11,681 nucleotides of DNA from Candidatus Fonsibacter sp. (lineage in GTDB: Bacteria > Pseudomonadota > Alphaproteobacteria > Pelagibacterales > Pelagibacteraceae), in the NCBI GenBank assembly GCA_023257975.1, contig JALRAW010000043.1:1-11681 (forward strand), written 5' to 3'. Under the pieces are notes generated by a model. It searched no databases and was not told the origin of the DNA. It worked only from the letters and a program-made list of their open reading frames with translations. This document shows, piece after piece, positions 7,286-11,681 of the stretch. Positions within the stretch are counted from its first letter, which is position 1. Every line of letters begins with the position of its first letter. Position numbers and translations under genes: made by a program.

Positions 7286-7314
7286 TGCTTATAATGAAAT
7301 TACAAGTGCTTGTT
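7286..7314 (-). promoter_or_regulatory. Promoter of tRNA-Leu(UAA) and the lipoprotein gene
   Basis: On the minus strand, TTAACA (7309-7314) and TATAAG (7286-7291) are separated by exactly 17 nt, each matching 5 of 6 consensus positions. Transcription would start about 8 nt before the tRNA 5' end at 7270. This is the best promoter match in the window, and its position fits a tRNA gene well. Confidence 0.7.
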
Positions 7315-7331
7315 AAGTAGAAATAAATAAA

Positions 7332-7892
7332 TTAACTACTTAATTTTCTTTTAAACTCAAGTAAATCTTCCAATGTAGATTTTTTTTGAGCAGGCTGTCT
7401 TAATAAAAACGCAGGATGAAAAGTAGTTAAAATATCAAAATAAGAATTAATAATTTTTATATTTTTCCATTTACCTCTTACTTCTCCCAATGGACCAATA
7501 TGATTCAAAACTGCAGTTGCTGCAGTTTGTCCAAGCAATAATATATATTTGGGACAAATAATCTCTATGTGTTTAAACAGTAGTTTTTTAAATTCATTTA
7601 TTTCTTCAGACGTAGGTTTCCTATTCTTATCAGGTCTGTAATTTACTACGTTAGTTATATAAACTTTCGATCTATCAAGATGAATAGACTCCAAAAGACT
7701 ATCTAAAAGCTTTCCTGCTCTACCAACAAAAGGTTTTTGCAATTTATCTTCTGTTCTTCCGGGCGCTTCGCCTATTATCATGACTTTAGCATCTATATTA
7801 CCATCTGAAAAAACTAAATTTTTTCCAGGAAAATTCTTATTAAATTTTAAGATTGAATTTTTTAATTTGGATAACTCTTGATTTTTATCCAT
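7332..7892 (-). CDS. Uracil-DNA glycosylase, family 4/5-like, without the usual iron-sulfur cysteines
   Basis: This enzyme removes uracil from DNA, starting base excision repair. Using the ATG at 7892 the protein has 186 residues. That start forms a TAATG overlap with the upstream CinA-like gene, and the extra 16 residues from an earlier ATG (7940) look non-homologous. Motifs are LVFSDGN (26-32), GEAPG (41-45, the active-site loop), KPFVGRAGKLL (53-63), TNVVNYRPDKNRKPT (80-94, where N81 is the conserved Asn) and TFHPAFLLR (157-165, with the HPA DNA-intercalation motif). Family 4 members normally carry four cysteines binding a [4Fe-4S] cluster: two before the VF-DGN segment and two after the RPP-NR-PT segment. 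Here only Cys113 remains; the N-terminal pair and the Cys expected in the EEI-xC-LPF helix are replaced (residues 97-106 contain none). The fold assignment is secure; catalytic activity and cluster status are open. Confidence 0.9.
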   Translation of the reverse strand: MDKNQELSKLKNSILKFNKNFPGKNLVFSDGNIDAKVMIIGEAPGRTEDKLQKPFVGRAGKLLDSLLESIHLDRSKVYITNVVNYRPDKNRKPTSEEINEFKKLLFKHIEIICPKYILLLGQTAATAVLNHIGPLGEVRGKWKNIKIINSYFDILTTFHPAFLLRQPAQKKSTLEDLLEFKRKLSS

Positions 7893-8638
7893 TAATATTT
7901 TTTTATTTTCTTTAAAATTTTCTCTAAAATAATTTTGCACTCTTGTATTCTTTTTTCAGAATATCCCCGTATAACAAGCGCAACACCTATTTTTCCCGAT
8001 CGAAAAAAAGGGTAACTACCAAGACTTAAATCTTTAAATCTCTTTTGTAGCTTTCCTAAATCTTTACCTATCTTACTTTCAGGTAAATCAGCCTGTACAG
8101 TTGCACTGTATACTTTTTCTCCTCCAATAATTAATTGTTCTACAAAAGGCATCATGGATTGCAGAATTGTTGGAACCCCTGGTAATGTAAAAACATTTTT
8201 TACGTAAAAACCTGGCGCTGAACTAGAAGGATTATAAATTAATCCTGCTCCTCTTGGCATCTTAGCCATTTTCTTTCTTGCTTCGTTAAAATAAGAATCT
8301 TTATAGTGTTTCTCTAAAATTTGGTAAGCTTCTTTGTTGTACTCATATTTTTTTTTGAATGCTTTTGAAATCGCAAAAGCCGTAATATCGTCATGAGTTG
8401 GTCCAATTCCACCCGTTGTAAATAAATAGTCATATTTTTTTCTTAAAAGATTCACAGAGGTTACAATTGTATTGAGGTTATCCGGAATAATTCTAACTTC
8501 TTTTAGTTGAACTCCTCTTTCATTAAGCCATTTAGCAAGAAAAGATGTGTTAGCATCTTGTGTTCTGCCGGATAAAATTTCATCCCCAATTATTAAAATA
8601 GCAGCAAAAATTCTTTTTTTTTTATTTCGTGTAGACAT
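7892..8638 (-). CDS. CinA N-terminal domain / molybdopterin-binding (MoCF) domain protein
   Basis: This 248-residue protein belongs to the COG1058 group: the MoaB/Mog-like fold found at the N-terminus of CinA. Signatures are GDEILSGRTQDANT (18-31), the pyrophosphate/pterin-binding TTGGIGPTHDD (74-84), MPRGAG near residue 127, and FTLPGVP near 150. The C-terminal nicotinamide-nucleotide amidase domain (PncC) of full CinA proteins is missing, which is common for stand-alone alphaproteobacterial members. In related proteins the domain has been linked to ADP-ribose pyrophosphatase activity in pyridine nucleotide recycling; for this one the substrate is not known. It heads a two-gene unit with the uracil-DNA glycosylase (TAATG junction) and diverges from sfsA with only 22 nt between start codons. 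Confidence 0.9.
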   Translation of the reverse strand: MSTRNKKKRIFAAILIIGDEILSGRTQDANTSFLAKWLNERGVQLKEVRIIPDNLNTIVTSVNLLRKKYDYLFTTGGIGPTHDDITAFAISKAFKKKYEYNKEAYQILEKHYKDSYFNEARKKMAKMPRGAGLIYNPSSSAPGFYVKNVFTLPGVPTILQSMMPFVEQLIIGGEKVYSATVQADLPESKIGKDLGKLQKRFKDLSLGSYPFFRSGKIGVALVIRGYSEKRIQECKIILEKILKKIKKY

Positions 8639-8645
8639 CTAAATG

Positions 8646-8674
8646 ATATTAATACTTTTAATGAAATTTGACAG
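8646..8674 (-). promoter_or_regulatory. Candidate promoter of the CinA-like/UDG operon, lying inside the sfsA start
   Basis: On the minus strand, CTGTCA (8669-8674) and TAATAT (8646-8651) are separated by 17 nt, each matching 4 of 6 consensus positions. Transcription would begin at about 8638-8640, essentially at the ATG, giving a leaderless or nearly leaderless mRNA. The -35 lies within the sfsA coding sequence. The match is moderate, and in AT-rich DNA chance hits of this quality are common. Confidence 0.35.
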
Positions 8675-9356
8675 TCCTCTAATTAAAACAAAATTCATAA
8701 AAAGATACAAAAGATTCTTTGTAGATGTATTATTAAATAAACAAATTCTTACAGCTCACTGTCCAAACTCTGGATCCATGATGGGACTTCTTAATGAGGG
8801 TGAAAATGCATGGATTTCTGAATCAAAAAATGCGGAAAGAAAATTAAAATACACATTAGAAATCTTAGAGCATAATAAAGAAAAAGTCGGTATTAACACT
8901 CACTTAACAAATAGAATTGTAGAAGAGGCATTAATCAATAAAAACATAAAAGAACTTAAAAATTTTGATCAAGTTCAGAGAGAAGTGAAATTTAATAATA
9001 ATACTAGATTTGATTTTTTTGTTTCTAATAAAAAGGAACAAGCTTTTGTAGAGGTGAAAAATGTTACTTTAAAAAGAGAAAAGGACTGCGCAGAATTTCC
9101 CGATGCTCCAACTGCTAGGGGGCAAAAGCATTTATTAGAACTTATTAGTGCTAAAGATAAAGAGTATCAAGCTTATTTAATATTTCTAATACAAAGGGAA
9201 GATTGTAATTTTTTTAAAATATCTAAAGATATCGATCAAAAATACTATGAAAATTTTATACAAGCCAAAAAAAAAGGCGTTAAATTTTTATGCTATTCAA
9301 GTAAAGTGACTGATAAAGAAATAATTCTTAACAAAAAAATAGAAATTAAATTTTAA
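8661..9356 (+). CDS. sfsA: SfsA family protein (sugar fermentation stimulation protein homologue)
   Basis: SfsA proteins combine a small N-terminal OB-like nucleic-acid-binding region with a PD-(D/E)xK nuclease-like core; the E. coli protein was named for stimulating maltose use and binding DNA. From the ATG at 8661 the protein has 231 residues, the usual length. Signatures are IKRYKRFFVDV near the start, AHCPNSGSMMGL (family HCPNTGAM), TRFDFFV and FVEVKNVTL (the D...ExK catalytic pattern), and FPDAPTARGQKHLLEL. An upstream in-frame ATG at 8643 would add six residues (MILILL), but the family N-terminus matches the later start. The stop overlaps the map start as TAATG. sfsA-map pairing is, as I recall, common in alphaproteobacteria, though a functional link is not established. 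Confidence 0.94.
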   Translation: MKFDSPLIKTKFIKRYKRFFVDVLLNKQILTAHCPNSGSMMGLLNEGENAWISESKNAERKLKYTLEILEHNKEKVGINTHLTNRIVEEALINKNIKELKNFDQVQREVKFNNNTRFDFFVSNKKEQAFVEVKNVTLKREKDCAEFPDAPTARGQKHLLELISAKDKEYQAYLIFLIQREDCNFFKISKDIDQKYYENFIQAKKKGVKFLCYSSKVTDKEIILNKKIEIKF

Positions 9357-10126
9357 TGAAAATAGAAAAAGACGGATTTGTTTCTGTTAAAATATATAAT
9401 GATACAGATTTTAAATGTTTAAAAAAAGCTGGCGAGCTTGCGGCTAGAGCTTTGGATTATATAGAAAAACTTATTAAACCAGGTGTTAAAACTGATTTTA
9501 TTGATGAAGCTGCAAATAAATATCTAAATGATCATGGGGCATTTTCTGCGCCATTATTCTACAGAGGTTATACAAAATCAATCTGCACTTCTATTAATCA
9601 TGTAGTATGTCACGGGATTCCTGGTGATAAAGTTTTGAATGAAGGAGATATTGTTAATATTGATATCACTTCAATATTGGATGGATATTATGGAGACACT
9701 AGCAAAACATTCTCCGTTGGAAATACTTCTATAAAAGCAGAAAAGTTAATTAAAATTACTTACGAAAGCATGATGGAAGGAATTAAAATTTTAAAACCAG
9801 GAATTACTTTAGGTGATATTGGTTATGCTATTCAGTCCTATGCCGAATCTCATGGCTGTTCCGTAGTTAGGGATTTTTGTGGACATGGAATTGGAAAAAA
9901 TTTTCATGAAGAGCCAAATATTCTACATTATGGAAAAAAAGGTGAAGGAATGAAGATCAAAAAAGGTATGGTTTTTACAATTGAACCAATGATTAATTTA
10001 GGAGAATACCACACTAAAGTATTACAAGATGGTTGGACTGCAGTTACAAAAGACAAATCCTTATCAGCACAATTTGAACACACAGTTGGTATAATTGATA
10101 ATGGATACGAAATTTTTACTTTATAA
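9356..10126 (+). CDS. map: Methionine aminopeptidase, type I
   Basis: This enzyme removes the initiator methionine from nascent proteins after deformylation and is an essential cytosolic dimetal hydrolase. All five metal ligands are present at the expected spacing: D103 and D114 (NIDITSILDGYYGDTSKTF), H177 (CGHGIGKNFHEEP), E210 (FTIEPMI) and E241 (QFEHTVGI). The substrate-contacting H86 (NHVVCHGIPG) and H184 are also kept. The length of 256 residues is standard, and no N-terminal zinc-finger or SH3 extension is present. It is translationally coupled to sfsA by the TAATG overlap. A 33-nt gap separates it from purB, with no visible terminator, so read-through into purB is plausible. Confidence 0.98.
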   Translation: MKIEKDGFVSVKIYNDTDFKCLKKAGELAARALDYIEKLIKPGVKTDFIDEAANKYLNDHGAFSAPLFYRGYTKSICTSINHVVCHGIPGDKVLNEGDIVNIDITSILDGYYGDTSKTFSVGNTSIKAEKLIKITYESMMEGIKILKPGITLGDIGYAIQSYAESHGCSVVRDFCGHGIGKNFHEEPNILHYGKKGEGMKIKKGMVFTIEPMINLGEYHTKVLQDGWTAVTKDKSLSAQFEHTVGIIDNGYEIFTL

Positions 10127-10159
10127 TAAAATAGTGTTAATGAATTATAACGTATCTAA

Positions 10160-11455
10160 ATGATCTCAAGATATTCGCGCGAAAAAATCGCAAAAATTTG
10201 GCAACCTGAAAATAAATATAAAATCTGGCTAGATATTGAAATTTTTGCTGCAGAAGCAATGGAAAAATTTAAAATTATTCCAAAAGGCATTGCCAAAGAA
10301 ATAAGAAGAAAAGCTAAAATTAATCCTGATAGAATTGATCAAATTGAAAAAAAAGTAAAGCATGATGTTATTGCTTTTCTTACTTCAATAACTGAAAAAG
10401 TTGGTGCAAAAGCAAAATTTTTACACCAAGGCATGACATCCTCTGATGTGTTAGATACTTGTTTTAATATTCAACTTTATCAATCAGGTAAAATTATTTT
10501 AAAAGATTTAGAAGATCTTTTAAAAATTTTAAAAACAAAATCTATAAAATATAAAAAAACAGTTTGTGTTGGCAGAAGTCATGGGATTCATGCAGAGCCT
10601 GTAACTTTTGGATTAAAACTTCTTACTTATTATGCAGAATTTAAAAGAAATAAAAAAAGAATGGAGCAAGCAATCAATGAGATATCAACTTGTGCAATCT
10701 CTGGGGCTGTTGGAACTTTTGCTCATATCAATCCAAGAATTGAACAATATGTTGCAAAGAAATTAAAATTTAGAGCAGAACCAATTTCAACCCAAGTAAT
10801 TCCAAGAGATCGTCATGCTTATTTCTTTAGCGTACTTGCGATAATAGCATCTTCTGCTGAAAGATTAGCTACTGAAATAAGACACCTGCAAAGAACTGAA
10901 GTTTTAGAAGTTGAAGAATATTTTTCAGTAGGACAAAAAGGCTCTTCAGCAATGCCCCATAAAAGAAATCCAGTTTTATCTGAAAATATTACTGGACTTG
11001 CAAGATTGATTAGAAGTTATGCTTTCCCAGCTTTAGAGAATATAATTTTATGGCACGAAAGAGATATTAGTCATTCAAGTGTTGAAAGAAATATCGGCCC
11101 AGATGCAACTATTACATTAGATTTTGTTTTATCAAGACTTACTGGTGTAATAAAAAATTTAGTTGTTTATCCAAAAAATATGCAAAAAAATTTAGAAAAA
11201 TTTAATGGACTTATTTTTTCTCAAAATGTTCTTCTTAAATTAACTCAAAAAGGAATGGCAAGAGAACTTGCATATAAAATTGTTCAAAAAAATGCCATGA
11301 AAACATGGTCAGCTAACGAGAGTTTTTTTGATAATTTAAACAATGATAAACAAATTAAATCTAAATTATCCACAGAAGATCTTAAAAAACTATTCAACAT
11401 GAATTCCCATTTAAGATACATTAATCCTATCTACGGAAGAGTATTTAAAAGCTAA
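10160..11455 (+). CDS. purB: Adenylosuccinate lyase
   Basis: This lyase acts twice in purine synthesis: it splits SAICAR to AICAR plus fumarate, and adenylosuccinate to AMP plus fumarate. At 431 residues it fits the fumarase/aspartase superfamily form found in alphaproteobacteria and Gram-positives (about 430). Visible are the N-terminal [14 protein letters not shown] family start, TSSDVLDT (93-100), the active-site His region [14 protein letters not shown] (138-151), and the signature flexible loop with the catalytic Ser, [11 protein letters not shown] (261-271). The stop overlaps the purC start as TAATG. The enzyme that makes SAICAR (PurC) and the one that cleaves it (PurB) are therefore translated in tandem. 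No Shine-Dalgarno precedes the ATG. Confidence 0.98.
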   Translation: MISRYSREKIAKIWQPENKYKIWLDIEIFAAEAMEKFKIIPKGIAKEIRRKAKINPDRIDQIEKKVKHDVIAFLTSITEKVGAKAKFLHQGMTSSDVLDTCFNIQLYQSGKIILKDLEDLLKILKTKSIKYKKTVCVGRSHGIHAEPVTFGLKLLTYYAEFKRNKKRMEQAINEISTCAISGAVGTFAHINPRIEQYVAKKLKFRAEPISTQVIPRDRHAYFFSVLAIIASSAERLATEIRHLQRTEVLEVEEYFSVGQKGSSAMPHKRNPVLSENITGLARLIRSYAFPALENIILWHERDISHSSVERNIGPDATITLDFVLSRLTGVIKNLVVYPKNMQKNLEKFNGLIFSQNVLLKLTQKGMARELAYKIVQKNAMKTWSANESFFDNLNNDKQIKSKLSTEDLKKLFNMNSHLRYINPIYGRVFKS

Positions 11456-11681
11456 TGGCAAAAGGAAAACAAATCTACGAAGGAAAAGCAAAAATATTGT
11501 ATGAAGGTCCTGAAAAAGGAACCTTAATTCAATATTTCAAAGATGATGCCACAGCATTTAACAATAAAAAGAAAGCAATTATCGACGGTAAAGGTGTTCT
11601 AAATAACAGAATTTCTGAATTTCTATTATCCCAATTAAATCAAATAGGAATTAAAACGCATTTTATAAAAAGATTAAATAT
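11455..11681 (+). CDS. purC: SAICAR synthetase, N-terminal part, cut by the window edge
   Basis: Phosphoribosylaminoimidazole-succinocarboxamide synthase joins aspartate to CAIR with ATP, giving the substrate of the upstream purB enzyme. The reading frame opens at the ATG overlapping the purB stop (TAATG) and stays open for 75 codons to the end of the window. Visible family features are [12 protein letters not shown] (7-18, the ATP-binding N-terminal strand pair), FKDDATAFN (28-36) and [11 protein letters not shown] (45-55). The remaining two thirds of the gene lie beyond the window. Confidence 0.95.
   Translation, partial: MAKGKQIYEGKAKILYEGPEKGTLIQYFKDDATAFNNKKKAIIDGKGVLNNRISEFLLSQLNQIGIKTHFIKRLN

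Noticed and set aside
7893..7940. Upstream ATG extending the uracil-DNA glycosylase by 16 residues
   Set aside because: It would overlap the CinA-like gene by 49 nt, and the added residues do not resemble the family N-terminus. The TAATG start at 7892 is more consistent with the other junctions.
7892..8638. Absence of the CinA C-terminal amidase domain as a truncation
   Set aside because: Stand-alone MoCF-domain proteins of this length are common in alphaproteobacteria and the ORF ends cleanly at a coupled junction, so this looks normal.
8643..8660. Upstream ATG extending SfsA by six residues (MILILL)
   Set aside because: SfsA homologues begin at the residue equivalent to the ATG at 8661, and the longer start would leave only 4 nt to the divergent gene. 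It is not excluded, only less likely.

Overview
The window looks like a piece of a streamlined, AT-rich alphaproteobacterial genome, most likely SAR11/Pelagibacterales. The grounds are the very low GC, long A and T runs, Lys/Asn/Ile-rich proteins, minimal gene spacing and proteins that align well with my recall of alphaproteobacterial families. This is an inference from composition and recalled family sequences; no search was run. There are no mobile elements, CRISPR arrays, rRNA genes or phage genes, and almost everything is housekeeping.

Left part (1-3202). A minus-strand unit holds tRNA-Leu(UAG) followed after 8 nt by a trigger factor gene that is only 207 codons long. Its ribosome-binding domain looks normal, but the chaperone's remaining two thirds are replaced by an unrecognised 56-residue tail. 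Diverging from it are a glutathione S-transferase-like gene and a small membrane protein (DUF6111-like), joined by an ATGA overlap. These converge, with a 2-nt gap, on the bifunctional NAD(P)H-hydrate repair gene nnr.

Centre (3203-7314). The largest non-coding gap (152 bp) separates nnr from glnA. It carries the only strong Shine-Dalgarno in the window and plausible promoter elements. glnA encodes type I glutamine synthetase with its adenylylation tyrosine, has no glnB beside it, and ends in a strong intrinsic terminator. parE (topoisomerase IV subunit B) follows and converges, again with a 2-nt gap, on a small lipoprotein gene. That gene lies 5 nt downstream of tRNA-Leu(UAA), which has a good sigma70-type promoter.

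Right part (7332-11681). A minus-strand pair holds a CinA-N/MoCF-domain protein and a family-4-like uracil-DNA glycosylase that has lost its expected iron-sulfur cysteines. It diverges from sfsA-map, with start codons only 22 nt apart. purB and the beginning of purC (cut by the window edge) follow, giving adjacent steps of purine synthesis. Three junctions are TAATG stop-start overlaps, pointing to translational coupling.

I do not see a new multi-gene system. The observations most worth checking are the truncated/chimeric trigger factor, the two tRNA-Leu genes that abut start codons, the cysteine-depleted uracil-DNA glycosylase, and the isolated glnA with its unusual leader.
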